DNA of 64,000 bases, from contig NZ_JAPFFT010000003.1 of assembly GCF_026241105.1 (NCBI RefSeq), positions 124,001 through 188,000 of the forward strand, read 5' to 3'. Positions 16,498 to 25,256 of this stretch are shown piece by piece. The DNA is from Arthrobacter rhizophilus. Lineage in GTDB: Bacteria > Actinomycetota > Actinomycetes > Actinomycetales > Micrococcaceae. The translations under genes and the position numbers were made by a program. The notes under the pieces were generated by a model that saw only the letters and a program-made list of their open reading frames with translations, had not been told where the DNA came from and made no database searches. Each line of letters starts with the position of its first letter. The first letter of the stretch is position 1.

Positions 16498-17379
16498 GTG
16501 GCAACAGCTGCACAATGGATTCAAGGCGCCCGCCTACGCACCCTGCCGGCCGCGATCGCGCCGGTGCTGATCGGCACCGCGGCCGCCTACGAACTGCAGT
16601 CTTTCCGGGTATTGAATGCCATCCTCGCCGCCCTGGTGGCGCTGCTGCTGCAGATCGGAGTCAACTATGCCAACGACTACTCGGACGGCATCCGCGGCAC
16701 CGATGAGGACCGCGTAGGCCCACTCCGGCTTGTTGGTTCCGGCGTGGCACGCCCGGACCACGTCAAGTGGGCTGCCTTCGGCGCCTTCGGCCTGGCCATG
16801 GTGTTCGGCCTGGTTCTGGTGATCATCACGCAGAGCTGGTGGCTGATTTTAGTGGGCCTCGGCAGCGTTCTTGCTGCCTGGGGCTACACCGGCGGCAAGA
16901 ACCCGTACGGCTACATGGGCTTGGGCGACCTCTTCGTGTTTGTTTTCTTCGGCCTCGTGGCAACCCTTGGCACCACTTACACGCAGGCCGGGCAGGTGAG
17001 CATGCCGGCCGTCATCGGAGCAATCGGCACGGGATTGATCGCCTGCGCCCTGCTGATGGCCAACAACGTCCGCGACATCCCGACGGACATGGCCGCGGGC
17101 AAGCGCACCCTGGCGGTGCGCCTTGGCGACCGTCATGCCCGCGAGAGCTACGTCCTGATGTTGGCCGTAGCCATACTGTTGGTGATCGTGCTGGCGCCCG
17201 CCAAGCCGTGGATGCTGATCGTGCTGCTGCTGATCCCCGCCTGCCTCATGCCGGCATGGCTCATGGTCAACGGCAGGAAGCGCAAGAGCCTGATCCCGGT
17301 GCTCAAGCAGACCGGACTGATCAACCTCGGCTACAGCGTGCTGTTCTCGCTGGGCCTCATCCTGAGCCACGGCTTCTAA
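16498..17379 (+). CDS. menA: 1,4-dihydroxy-2-naphthoate polyprenyltransferase
   Basis: A 293-residue UbiA-family membrane prenyltransferase with about nine hydrophobic segments. First aspartate motif: NYANDYSDGIRGTDEDRVGPLRLVGSG near residue 58; second: NNVRDIPTDMAAGKRTLAVRLGD near residue 186. It attaches the polyprenyl tail to dihydroxynaphthoate, the membrane step of menaquinone synthesis. GTG start with GAGG upstream. A strong repeat-derived hairpin lies just downstream. Confidence 0.93.
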   Translation: MATAAQWIQGARLRTLPAAIAPVLIGTAAAYELQSFRVLNAILAALVALLLQIGVNYANDYSDGIRGTDEDRVGPLRLVGSGVARPDHVKWAAFGAFGLAMVFGLVLVIITQSWWLILVGLGSVLAAWGYTGGKNPYGYMGLGDLFVFVFFGLVATLGTTYTQAGQVSMPAVIGAIGTGLIACALLMANNVRDIPTDMAAGKRTLAVRLGDRHARESYVLMLAVAILLVIVLAPAKPWMLIVLLLIPACLMPAWLMVNGRKRKSLIPVLKQTGLINLGYSVLFSLGLILSHGF

Positions 17380-17466
17380 CCCTCGCTCACATCATCTGCG
17401 CGAGCGTCCGCAGGAAACCCTCCAAAGGTGAGCGAGCGTTTTCCCCCGACGCTCGCGCAGCTTTGA
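17380..17466. repeat. Dispersed intergenic repeat, family D, acting as a bidirectional hairpin
   Basis: The segment has nested inverted repeats: CTCGCTCAC / GTGAGCGAG and GCGAGCGTC / GACGCTCGC. On the minus strand it contains GCAGATGATGTGAGCGAGGG, shared with 2678-2697. It fills the gap between the convergent menA and DUF4229 genes and probably terminates both. Confidence 0.7.
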
Positions 17467-17470
17467 GTTT

Positions 17471-17779
17471 CTAGGCTTCCTTGGGGCGCCTGTCGTTCTC
17501 GACCGTCACCGTGGGGTTTTGATCCACCAGCCGGTCCTCGACCTCGGCATCTTCGATCTCCAATGCGGAGCGGATTGGCTTGGCGCGGCCTGTGAAACGT
17601 TCGCGCATGGCGGCAGTAGCGGCGTCGCGCTGCTTCTGGAAGAACAGGTAGCTGATGGCGAACGCAATCAGACCCGCGAAGATCACCGCCAGCAACCAAC
17701 CCGTCTGCAGAAAGACGAACAGGGCGAATAGCGGAACGAAGAGCGCCATGCGGATCAAGGAGTATTTGAGGAAAGCCAC
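17471..17779 (-). CDS. DUF4229 membrane protein
   Basis: A 102-residue protein with two adjacent hydrophobic segments (about 5-25 and 28-47) and a charged cytosolic tail. The pattern FLKYSLIRMALFVPLFALF and FQKQRDAATAAMRERFTGR is that of DUF4229, an actinobacterial family regularly found next to menA. Function unknown. GTG start at 17779. Confidence 0.8.
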   Translation of the reverse strand: MAFLKYSLIRMALFVPLFALFVFLQTGWLLAVIFAGLIAFAISYLFFQKQRDAATAAMRERFTGRAKPIRSALEIEDAEVEDRLVDQNPTVTVENDRRPKEA

Positions 17780-17860
17780 GAATCAAGTTTAGCCGCACAG
17801 CCTGATTGCACCCTGATCGTGCAGCTATCACCGGACCCGACGGCGACTAGACTTGACGGT

Positions 17861-18238
17861 ATGCTCCGCGTAGTTGCAGTTGTCGCCGTCTTGCTCGTGT
17901 ACGTCTATGGGCTGGTGGACGTCATCCGCACGGACCGCCGCGCCACCCGGGGAATTTCCAAACCCGCCTGGATCATTGTCGTAGTTCTGCTGCCGATCCT
18001 CGGAGCCGCTCTCTGGTTCATTTTGGGCCGCCCCTACAACAGCCGCCCCACCCCGCGGCCCGCGAGCCATCCCACCGCGCCCGACGACGACCCCGACTTC
18101 CTGCGGAACCTCGAGATCCGCCGTCGCAACCAAGCCGAGGCCGAACGCCTCAAGAAGCTCAAGGCCGAGCTCGAAGCCAAGGATCGCAAACTCAAGGGCG
18201 GATCCAACGCTGAAGACAGCGGCGACGTCAACACCTGA
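17861..18238 (+). CDS. PLDc_N domain membrane protein
   Basis: A 125-residue protein: N-terminal hydrophobic segment, VYVYGLVDVIRTDRRATRG, a second segment IIVVVLLPILGAALWFILGRP (the phospholipase-D/nuclease N-terminal domain, PLDc_N), then a Pro-rich stretch and a charged coiled-coil-like tail (RRRNQAEAERLKKLKAELEAKDRKLK). No catalytic domain is present, so it is a small membrane protein of unknown role. Start at ATG 17861; an earlier ATG at 17819 would add 14 residues without similarity. Confidence 0.8.
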   Translation: MLRVVAVVAVLLVYVYGLVDVIRTDRRATRGISKPAWIIVVVLLPILGAALWFILGRPYNSRPTPRPASHPTAPDDDPDFLRNLEIRRRNQAEAERLKKLKAELEAKDRKLKGGSNAEDSGDVNT

Positions 18239-18366
18239 CACCCCGCCAACAGAACCTGCGGCACGAGAGGGCGTCAGGGTCTTGCTAAGGAGCGCATCGC
18301 CGACCAGAGCTGAATGAGGCCGCCCGCGGCCGAGTGAGGCGTCGGGAGGAAGAGACGCCCTCAGGG

Positions 18367-18394
18367 CCCCGAACTGAGCTTGCGAAGTTTGGGG
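18367..18394. repeat. Dispersed hairpin repeat, family C
   Basis: CCCCGAACT and AGTTTGGGG form a stem around the loop GAGCTTGCGA. The same loop with compensating stem changes recurs at 47370-47396 and, as GCGCTTGCGA, at 47319-47328. It lies in the 232-bp gap between the convergent PLDc_N and ccsB genes; the rest of that gap shows only GC-rich short inverted repeats. Confidence 0.65.
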
Positions 18395-18470
18395 AAGGGC
18401 GGAACGCTAAGCGACGGCAAGGCGCTGATGCCCGCGGACCCGGCCCGCGGACGTCGGCGCGTTGAAGACC

Positions 18471-19535
18471 CTACTGCGCGAGCCCCGAGTAAGAGTGCAG
18501 CCCGTTGAAGAACTGGTTCACGATGGTGAAGTTGAAGATCACGCACAAGTAGCCCACGATCGACAGCCACGCTGCGCGGGTCCCGGTCCAGCCGCGGGTG
18601 GCGCGGGCGTGCAGGTAGCCTGCGTACACCACCCAGATGACGAACGTCCAGACTTCCTTGGTGTCCCAGCCCCAGAAACGGCCCCACGCCTTCTCGGCCC
18701 AGATGGCGCCGAACATGAGGGTGAAGGTCCAGCCCACGAATGCGACCGTGTTGATGCGGTAGGACAGGTTTTCCAGGCTCAAGGCGTTGGGAACCAGGCG
18801 CATGAAGCCCAATTTGTCTGCTCCGCCGGACGCCAGGGTCTTCTGCCGGTGCGATTGCACCAACTGCAGGGCGGACATGGCGAAGGTCAACGTGAAGAGG
18901 GACGCGGACATCACTGCGATGGAGACGTGGATGACCAACCAGTAGCTCTGCAGCGCGGGAACCAAATGCCCTACGGGAGTCCAGTAAGCCACGGACGCCG
19001 CTACCAGCATGATCACTGCCAGGCCCAGGACGAACGTGCCAAGGAAGCGCAAGTCCCGGCGGATCAGCGACAGCAGGAAGACAGCAACAACCAGGAACGC
19101 GCCAGTGGTCAGGAACTCGTACATGTTGCCCCACGGCACGCGCCCCGCGCCGATCGCACGGGTGATCACACCGGCTCCGTGGATAGCCACGCCGATAATG
19201 GCGACCGCCACGGCAACGCGAGCGGGAATGCGGCGCTCAGCGGCATACTTCATGTCGCCGCCGGCGGTCTGGCTGACTGAGGTGACCGCCGACGTCGGGC
19301 GCTCAATGCGGCCAGCAGGTCCCCCGACGTCGTTCCCACCGGCACGTCCGGCAGCCACCGGCACCTTGACCTCGACGGCCTCAGCAGAGGCTGCCTTCAG
19401 GTCCACCGCCCGCAGCGTCTTGCTGCTCTTGGCGAGGTCCCACGCGAAAGCGATAAACGCCACCGTGTAAGTGCCGGCCGCGAGCAGCATGAAAAGCTCG
19501 CTGTATTGGCCCATGGTTTCGTTGATGGGGAACAT
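18471..19535 (-). CDS. ccsB: Cytochrome c biogenesis protein CcsB (ResC)
   Basis: A 354-residue heme-handling membrane protein, partner of ResB in System II cytochrome c maturation. The tryptophan-rich WWD-type motif is seen as EKAWGRFWGWDTKEVWTFVIW near residue 275; conserved His residues lie in VPALQSYWLVIHVSIAV and YAGYLHARATRGW. An insertion of about 60 Ala/Val-rich residues follows the first segment. The ATG overlaps the resB stop (TAATG), so it is the last gene of the operon and its start is fixed. Confidence 0.92.
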   Translation of the reverse strand: MFPINETMGQYSELFMLLAAGTYTVAFIAFAWDLAKSSKTLRAVDLKAASAEAVEVKVPVAAGRAGGNDVGGPAGRIERPTSAVTSVSQTAGGDMKYAAERRIPARVAVAVAIIGVAIHGAGVITRAIGAGRVPWGNMYEFLTTGAFLVVAVFLLSLIRRDLRFLGTFVLGLAVIMLVAASVAYWTPVGHLVPALQSYWLVIHVSIAVMSASLFTLTFAMSALQLVQSHRQKTLASGGADKLGFMRLVPNALSLENLSYRINTVAFVGWTFTLMFGAIWAEKAWGRFWGWDTKEVWTFVIWVVYAGYLHARATRGWTGTRAAWLSIVGYLCVIFNFTIVNQFFNGLHSYSGLAQ

Positions 19536-21271
19536 TACTGGTCCTTCGAGGTTGAGGAAGAAACGGTGTCGGTGGGTTGCTCCGCGGAGGGCAGCCATTC
19601 TCGTTGCAACAGTTCGCGGATCGCGGCGGCTTCGCCGGCCAGCCCGTGGTCCTCGCCGCGGGCAAGGAGGCCATACTCCACCATTGTGCGCCCGTCGTCG
19701 TGGGTTCCCGTCCGGACCCAGACGCGGCGGCGGTTCAGGTAGAGGGAGAGAATCAGTCCGGCGACCGCGAGCAACGCGAATATCAGCGCAGTGGCTTGGC
19801 CCGGGTTGTGGTGGATGTCAACGCCAACGTACTTCTTGACGCCGTCAAAAGTGATGCTGCCCTTGCCGTTCGGAAGCGTGTATGTGCCTCCCGGGGCGAG
19901 CGCGATGGCCTTCTCCGCCATGCCACGGCCATTGAGCGGGGTCAGTTTGGCCACGTCGAGCTCGAAGACGTTCTGCGGCGTGCCCTTGTTCAGGCCGAGG
20001 TCGCCGTAGTACGAGTTGAGGTTCAACTGCGGGTTGATGAGTTCGGGATCGCCGCTGAAGGCGACACCCTTGTCCGTGACCATCGCCGTGGGCAGGAAGA
20101 ACCCAGCGAAGCCGAGCTGATCGGGCTTGGCATCGGGAACCTTGATGACCACCGAGGAATAGTAGTTGTCACCCTGCAGCTTGGCCACCACAGGTCCCTG
20201 CATGGCGACGTTGCCGGCGCCGTCCCGGACTGTGACCACGGGGGCATAGCCATTGCCCGTCAGGTAGATGCTGGTGTCGCCAAGCGTCACGGGATCGTTG
20301 ACCTTGAGGGTCTGCTTCTTGGCGGGCGAATCGGGCGTGTCCTTGGTGGTGACGGCCGCTGTGAAGTCGATGGGCTGGCCGAAATGCGCAGGCGATTCAC
20401 GATCGAACTGGACGTCGAACTTGTTCAGCTGGATGGAGTACGGCTGCAGCCAACTGCTCTGGAAATTTGTGCCAGGGCTGAATTGGTCATAGCCCACCAA
20501 GGTGTTCACGAAGGTGTCGCCTTCCACCAGGATGCGCTGCCCGCTGTAGCCAAACAGCCCTCCGACGGCAACTGAAACCAGCACCCCGATCAGCGAGGCG
20601 TGGAACACCAGGTTCCCCACTTCCTTGAGGAAGCCGCGCTCGGCACCCAAGGAAGGCATGGCTCCGTCCGCGTCGCGCACCTCCACGCGGTAGCCGCGCT
20701 TCTTCAGCACGGCAGCGGCATCCGAAATAGCCTTCGACGCCGGGATCCCGGCGTCGGCGGGCAGCACGAGTGTGCCGTACTCCGGAAGGCGGGAGAGACG
20801 CTTGGGCGTCCGTGGCGGTTGCGAGCGCATCGCCTTGTAGTGGGCAATGGCCCGCGGCGTGACGCAACCGATAAGCGAGATGAACAGCAGAATGTAGATG
20901 GCCGAGAACCAGGCAGAGGAGTACACGTCGTAGAGCTGCACGGAGTCAAGGATCTTGCCGTAGTCCGGGTGGTCCTTGATGTATTGGGTCACGATCGAAG
21001 GGTTCACCGGGCGCTGCGGGAACAGCGAGCCGGGCACCGCCGCGACGGCCAGGAGCAGCAGCAGGAACAGCGCGGTGCGCATGCTGGTCAGCTGGGTCCA
21101 GGCCCAGCGCAGCATGCCCACGATCCCCAGAACCGGCAGTGCTGCCTGGGCTTTAGCCCTGTCAACTGCCTTGTCGATCGGCTTGTCAATCGGCTTGTCA
21201 GCTGCCTTGCCACCCGCAGGCTTGCTCGCGGACTTGTTGGACTTCGTTTTACCTTGCACAGGCTCGCTCAT
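19535..21271 (-). CDS. resB: Cytochrome c biogenesis protein ResB
   Basis: A 578-residue ResB. A Lys/Asp-rich cytosolic N-terminus with a repeated DKPIDK leads into TSMRTALFLLLLLAVAAVPGSLFPQRPVNP, the family's first membrane segment. Further segments occur at IYILLFISLIGC, at VGNLVFHASLIGVLVSVAVGGLFGYSGQRILVEGD (conserved His) and near the C-terminus (GQATALIFALLAVAGLILSLYLNRRRVWVR), with a large extracytoplasmic domain between. With CcsB it delivers heme to apocytochrome c. ATGA overlap with ccdA fixes the start at 21271. Confidence 0.93.
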   Translation of the reverse strand: MSEPVQGKTKSNKSASKPAGGKAADKPIDKPIDKAVDRAKAQAALPVLGIVGMLRWAWTQLTSMRTALFLLLLLAVAAVPGSLFPQRPVNPSIVTQYIKDHPDYGKILDSVQLYDVYSSAWFSAIYILLFISLIGCVTPRAIAHYKAMRSQPPRTPKRLSRLPEYGTLVLPADAGIPASKAISDAAAVLKKRGYRVEVRDADGAMPSLGAERGFLKEVGNLVFHASLIGVLVSVAVGGLFGYSGQRILVEGDTFVNTLVGYDQFSPGTNFQSSWLQPYSIQLNKFDVQFDRESPAHFGQPIDFTAAVTTKDTPDSPAKKQTLKVNDPVTLGDTSIYLTGNGYAPVVTVRDGAGNVAMQGPVVAKLQGDNYYSSVVIKVPDAKPDQLGFAGFFLPTAMVTDKGVAFSGDPELINPQLNLNSYYGDLGLNKGTPQNVFELDVAKLTPLNGRGMAEKAIALAPGGTYTLPNGKGSITFDGVKKYVGVDIHHNPGQATALIFALLAVAGLILSLYLNRRRVWVRTGTHDDGRTMVEYGLLARGEDHGLAGEAAAIRELLQREWLPSAEQPTDTVSSSTSKDQ

Positions 21272-22026
21272 CAGATCGGCAACTTCACATCGGTTTGGAA
21301 CCAGTACTGCAGCCCGGTAACCCAGGCGCCCCACACTCCCGTGGCCATCAGGATTCCGAGGAGGATCAGAATGCCCCCGCCCATCCGCTGGATGGCCAAG
21401 CGGTGCTTGCGGAAGAAAGACATCACACCCATCCCCCGGCGGACTGCGAGGGCGATCAGCAGGAAGGGGATGCCCAAGCCAAGACTATAGACAAACGCCA
21501 GGAGTGCCCCCTTCGCCGCGGACGATCCCCCGGAGAGGCTCAGCAGCTGGACGGCGGAATAGGTGGGGCCGATGCACGGCGCCCAGCCCAGCCCGAAGGT
21601 GATGCCCAACAACGGCGCACCCCACAGCCCGGCTGGGGGCTTGGCATGGATTTTGGCGTCGCGCTGCAACCAACCAAAGCCGCCGAGGAAAACGACGCCC
21701 ATGATGATCACCAGCAAGCCCAGCAATTGCGTGATCCAGGCGTTCTGCGGGCCGGTAATGAGGGTCCCCAACTGGCCGAAGGCACCACCCAGCAGGACAA
21801 AAATCAGGGAAAAGCCCAGCACGAACAGGCCGATTCCCGCGAGCATGCGCCCACGCTTCTGCTTCTGGAGGTCCATACCGGTCAGCCCGGTCACGTAGCC
21901 GAGGTAGCCAGGGACCAGGGGCAGGACGCATGGCGACAGGAAGGACACGAGTCCGGCAAGCAAGGCCACGGGGATGGCCAGCAGCAAGGAACCGCTCAGG
22001 ATGGTCTCGGCGAAGGGGCTGTTCAC
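21271..22026 (-). CDS. ccdA: Cytochrome c biogenesis protein CcdA
   Basis: A 251-residue thiol-disulfide transporter with six membrane segments. The two redox cysteines lie in FLSPCVLPLVPGY near residue 33 and GWAPCIGPTYSA near residue 149. It passes reducing equivalents from the cytosol to the ResA-like thioredoxin to keep apocytochrome cysteines reduced. GTG start; its gene lies between resA (14 bp gap) and resB (overlap). Confidence 0.94.
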   Translation of the reverse strand: MNSPFAETILSGSLLLAIPVALLAGLVSFLSPCVLPLVPGYLGYVTGLTGMDLQKQKRGRMLAGIGLFVLGFSLIFVLLGGAFGQLGTLITGPQNAWITQLLGLLVIIMGVVFLGGFGWLQRDAKIHAKPPAGLWGAPLLGITFGLGWAPCIGPTYSAVQLLSLSGGSSAAKGALLAFVYSLGLGIPFLLIALAVRRGMGVMSFFRKHRLAIQRMGGGILILLGILMATGVWGAWVTGLQYWFQTDVKLPI

Positions 22027-22040
22027 GCTGTCCGTGCCAC

Positions 22041-22697
22041 CTACTCGGCAACCGCGGACGTAATGAGTGCCTTGAGGGTGCTCTTCTCGATCTCACCCAG
22101 GACTCGGGAAGCGATCTTGCCTTCCTTGTCCAGGACCAAGGTGGTGGGCACCGCGCCGGGAGGCACAATGCCGGAGACAGACAGGAGCACGGCACCGTCT
22201 TTGTCATTGAAGCTGGGGTACGTGAGGTTGAAGGTCTTGTCGAACGCATCGGCCGTGGCCTTCTCGTCCCTGAGGTTCACGCCGTAGAACTGGACGCCCT
22301 TGCTCTTGAACTCCTGATGCAACTCTTCGAGGATCGGCGCCTCGACTCGGCACGGCGCGCACGCGGCGAACCAGAAGTTGAGGACGGTCACCTTGCCGAG
22401 CAGGTCCTGCGGTGTCACGGCAGTTCCGTCAAACAAAGTGCCCTTGATCCCGACGGCGGCCTTTCGGTCCGTTTTGACGAATTCCGTCACGGAGCCGTCT
22501 CCGGCGACGTAGTTCTTGTTGTCGCCGGCCTTCGCCTGCTTGGCGAGGGCGTCTTCTTGCGCACAGGCGGACAGGCCCATGGTCAGCGCAGTGAGCGCCA
22601 GCCCCCCGGCGGCAAGGATGCTGCGGCGGGAGGTCAGGGCTGCGCTGGTGGTCTTAATGCCATTGCTTATGCCGTTGGCGGTGCGGTTCATTGTCAT
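22041..22697 (-). CDS. resA: TlpA/ResA-like thioredoxin lipoprotein
   Basis: A 218-residue thiol-disulfide oxidoreductase. The N-terminus has twin arginines (TSRRSILAAGGLALTAL) and then a lipobox-like LSAC, suggesting Tat export and lipid anchoring. The thioredoxin domain has FWFAACAPCRVEAPIL with a CxxC near residue 112, and GAVPTTLVLDKEGKI with the cis-Pro. It would reduce apocytochrome c for heme attachment, fed by CcdA. The start at 22697 overlaps the upstream phosphatase stop (ATGA). Confidence 0.9.
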   Translation of the reverse strand: MTMNRTANGISNGIKTTSAALTSRRSILAAGGLALTALTMGLSACAQEDALAKQAKAGDNKNYVAGDGSVTEFVKTDRKAAVGIKGTLFDGTAVTPQDLLGKVTVLNFWFAACAPCRVEAPILEELHQEFKSKGVQFYGVNLRDEKATADAFDKTFNLTYPSFNDKDGAVLLSVSGIVPPGAVPTTLVLDKEGKIASRVLGEIEKSTLKALITSAVAE

Positions 22698-23359
22698 GCT
22701 CCGGGAGTGCTCGCGGCACCGGGCAGCAGCACGGCGGCAGGTTCGCTGTACTCCACCCGCGCAACCTTGCCGTCGTCGTCGAACACCAGGGACGTCAGTG
22801 ACGTCAGCGTGCACTCGCGTTTGCGCGGATCGTGCCACAACCGTCGGCCCTCCGCGCTAAGGCGCGTGGCGTAAATGGGAAGCTGGTGGCTGACCAGGAT
22901 TGCCTCCGCGCCGTCGCCGCCGAGCTCGATCGCCTTCAGGCGGGCGTCCTCGACGGCGGCACGCATGCGAGTGACCTGGTCCTTGTAGGCCTCGCCCCAG
23001 GACGGACGCAGCGGATTCCGATACTCGAACCAGTGCTTGGGCTTGATGAACTCGGAGGCGCTGGCCTTGAGCCCCTCGAAGTGGTTCGCGGCCTCGACGA
23101 TCCGCGGTTCCGTGTGGATCTCAAGGTTCAACGCGTGGGACGTGGGAAGGGCAGTTTCCTGTGCGCGGGTCAACGGCGAGGCGACAAGGTGGACGATGTT
23201 CGCCCCCTGCGCAGCGCGGGCAGCAAAGTGGTCCGCGAGCATCTGGGCCATCTCGCGGCCGCGTTCGGAGAGGTGGAATTCGGGCAACCTGCCGTACAGA
23301 ATACGGTCGGGATTGTAGACCTCGCCATGGCGGAGCAGATGGACAGTTGCTTGGGGCAT
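22694..23359 (-). CDS. Histidine phosphatase (phosphoglycerate mutase-like)
   Basis: A 221-residue histidine phosphatase. LLRHGEVYNPDRILYGRLP near residue 8 carries the catalytic RHG, LVASPLTRAQETA the second Arg, and VSHQLPIYATRL the second His. Relatives occur as first gene of the res/ccs operon in actinobacteria, but the substrate is unknown. The frame extends 70 codons further upstream into AT-rich promoter DNA; the start at 23359 gives the standard N-terminus. Confidence 0.88.
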   Translation of the reverse strand: MPQATVHLLRHGEVYNPDRILYGRLPEFHLSERGREMAQMLADHFAARAAQGANIVHLVASPLTRAQETALPTSHALNLEIHTEPRIVEAANHFEGLKASASEFIKPKHWFEYRNPLRPSWGEAYKDQVTRMRAAVEDARLKAIELGGDGAEAILVSHQLPIYATRLSAEGRRLWHDPRKRECTLTSLTSLVFDDDGKVARVEYSEPAAVLLPGAASTPGA

Positions 23360-23492
23360 GTTTACCAGTTTCTCAAAGAAGGCGGGCGATCTGAAATCTT
23401 CTACGTTTCGTAGAACTGAAAGTTTCTCCAGAATGTTCCCTGAAGATGGAATAAAAGATGCATTTGCATGTTTATACTTGACACAAGGTTCG

Positions 23493-23506
23493 GTTGACAC
23501 TTCAAC
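23493..23506. promoter_or_regulatory. Promoter region with inverted repeat upstream of yceI
   Basis: Two TTGACA hexamers lie at 23478 and 23494, and GTTGA-CACT-TCAAC forms an inverted repeat at 23493-23506, 57-70 bp before the YceI start. Such TTGA...TCAA repeats resemble MarR-family operators. The regulator is not visible nearby. Confidence 0.35.
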
Positions 23507-23562
23507 TAAGTGCGATCGAACGTCCGATGAAGCTACGACCACACCTTCCCAAGGAGAACGCC

Positions 23563-24111
23563 ATGACACTTCCCGCCAACGTCACCACCGGCATCTGGAC
23601 CCTCGACAACTCCCACAGCGAGATCGGCTTCACCGTCCGGCACGCAGGCATCAGCAAGGTCCGCGGCCAGTTCACCGAGGCCGAGTCCACCCTGGAACTC
23701 GGCAGCGGCCTGGCTGACTCCAAGGTCAACGCCACCATCCAGACCGCCAGCTTCGACTCCGGCGACGCCAACCGCGACGGCCACGTCAAGGGCGAGGACT
23801 TCTTCGACGTGGAGAAGTTCCCGGAAATCACCTTCGTCTCCCGCCACGTCAGGGCCAATGGCGACAGCTTCGACCTCGTGGGCGACCTGAGCATCAAGGG
23901 CGTCACCAAAGAGGTGACCATCGAGACCGAGTTCAACGGCGTGGCAGTTGACCCTTTCGGCAATACCCGCGCAGGCGTTTCCGGTGAGACCACCATCAGC
24001 CGCAAAGACTTCGGCCTGACCTGGAACGCCGTGCTCGAAGCCGGCGGCGTGCTCGTCAGCGACAAGGTTGTCATCAACCTCGAACTGGCTTTCATCGCAC
24101 CGGCTGCCTAA
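23563..24111 (+). CDS. yceI: YceI family lipocalin-like protein
   Basis: A 182-residue YceI-like beta barrel that binds isoprenoid-type lipids in characterised relatives. Seen: TTGIWTLDNSHSEIGFTVRHAGISKVRGQF near the N-terminus, DANRDGHVKGEDFFDVEKFPEITFVS, GDLSIKGVTKEVTIETEFNG and SRKDFGLTWN. No signal peptide, as is usual for actinobacterial cytosolic YceI proteins. AAGGAG sits 7 bp before the ATG. A strong hairpin follows at 24132. Confidence 0.93.
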   Translation: MTLPANVTTGIWTLDNSHSEIGFTVRHAGISKVRGQFTEAESTLELGSGLADSKVNATIQTASFDSGDANRDGHVKGEDFFDVEKFPEITFVSRHVRANGDSFDLVGDLSIKGVTKEVTIETEFNGVAVDPFGNTRAGVSGETTISRKDFGLTWNAVLEAGGVLVSDKVVINLELAFIAPAA

Positions 24112-24131
24112 TCCACCCGGTTCCTGGCCTG

Positions 24132-24185
24132 AATGGCGTCTTCGGGGCTGCATGCGATCCATCGTGCGGCCCCGGAGGCGCCATT
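24132..24185 (+). terminator. Rho-independent-like terminator after yceI
   Basis: Imperfect arms AATGGCGtCTtCGGGGC and GCCCCGgAGgCGCCATT, followed by TTCGTT, 21 bp after the yceI stop. Confidence 0.75.
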
Positions 24186-24295
24186 TCGTTGCTAGCGGTG
24201 TCACCCGCTTATTGTTCGGGAAAAACCCGATACTTAGCGGCGAATTGGCTAAGAATTTCCTATGAATCCTTAAACCTCAGGTCTAAAGTGATGCC

Positions 24296-25012
24296 ATGAG
24301 TAACCCAAACGAAGCTCCTCAGCCTCAGCAGCCTGGTGCCCAGCCACCGCAGCCCGGAGCTGAGCCTCAGCAGCCCGGCACCGCCCCTCCTGCGGGTTAC
24401 CAGCCTCCGCAGGGATACCCAGCACCCCCTTCCTACCAAGCGCCCCCGTCCTACCAGCAGCCAGCCCCCGGTTACGAGCAGCCAGCCCCCGGCAGCCCTC
24501 CGACGGGCCAACCCGGGCACAGCGAAGGTTTCCACTTCGAGATGCCTACTGACGGTCCAAAGAACTTCAACGATGTCCTGCCCAGGGGCGGTTTTTCCGG
24601 CATGTTCAATGTCACCGGAATGCCCATCGAGCTGAAGGTCTCGTACTGGATCTGGCTTATCGGCGGGCTCTTGGGCCTCCTGGGTGGCCTGCTCGGCCTC
24701 TTTGGCTCCGTGGTGCTTTTCGCGCTCGCGCCGGGACTCGCCGTCGTCGTCCTCCTTTTGGTGCTGGTCGCGCTGGTTGTCGCGGCCGCCCAGATCGTCT
24801 TCGCGATGAAGATGAAGGAAGGCAAGGAGTGGGCGCGCCTCGCGCTGACCGTAATCGCAGGTATTTCCCTGATTCTCTCGATCGTGGGAGGAGCGATGGC
24901 CAATGGACAGAGCAACAACTGGTTCAGCTTCGTCATCAGCCTCGTGGCAACCATCCTGATGTGGCTGCCTAATTCGCAAACATGGTTCAAGTCAGTGAAG
25001 AGCACCATTTAG
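24296..25012 (+). CDS. Pro/Gln-rich membrane protein of unknown function
   Basis: A 238-residue protein. Residues 1-80 are low complexity (repeats of QPGAQPPQPGAEPQQPGT and SYQAPPSYQQ). The rest has four hydrophobic segments (about 118-140, 143-165, 180-205, 210-228), opening with the conserved-looking PIELKVSYWIWLIGGLLGLLGG. Architecture and topology match the next gene at 25257, so the two are probably diverged tandem paralogues. No function can be assigned; similar actinobacterial proteins have cytosolic Pro/Gln tails. Confidence 0.75.
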   Translation: MSNPNEAPQPQQPGAQPPQPGAEPQQPGTAPPAGYQPPQGYPAPPSYQAPPSYQQPAPGYEQPAPGSPPTGQPGHSEGFHFEMPTDGPKNFNDVLPRGGFSGMFNVTGMPIELKVSYWIWLIGGLLGLLGGLLGLFGSVVLFALAPGLAVVVLLLVLVALVVAAAQIVFAMKMKEGKEWARLALTVIAGISLILSIVGGAMANGQSNNWFSFVISLVATILMWLPNSQTWFKSVKSTI

Positions 25013-25043
25013 CCACACTGCTCTAAGCCGGTTTTTCGAGTCG

Positions 25044-25080
25044 AAGGCCGCGGCAGGTTCCCGGGGGACCCCGCGGCCTT
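25044..25080 (+). terminator. Terminator between the two Pro/Gln-rich membrane proteins
   Basis: Perfect 10-bp arms AAGGCCGCGG and CCGCGGCCTT around a 17-nt loop, followed by CCCTTT. The rest of the 25081-25256 gap should hold the promoter of the next gene; I see no clear motif. Confidence 0.75.
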
Positions 25081-25256
25081 CCCTTTGCCCGGCACTGTTC
25101 ACACGCGGGAGATCCGCCGAACCAGTCCGGGCAGAATTCTTGCCGTGAATCATCCCGGGCACTGTTCTGCCGGGGTACGGTGGAATTAAGCCGAGCTGGG
25201 GGCAGGGCACGTTGCACCCGGCAGCCGTATCTGCAGTCGACACGCAAAGGAATGCC

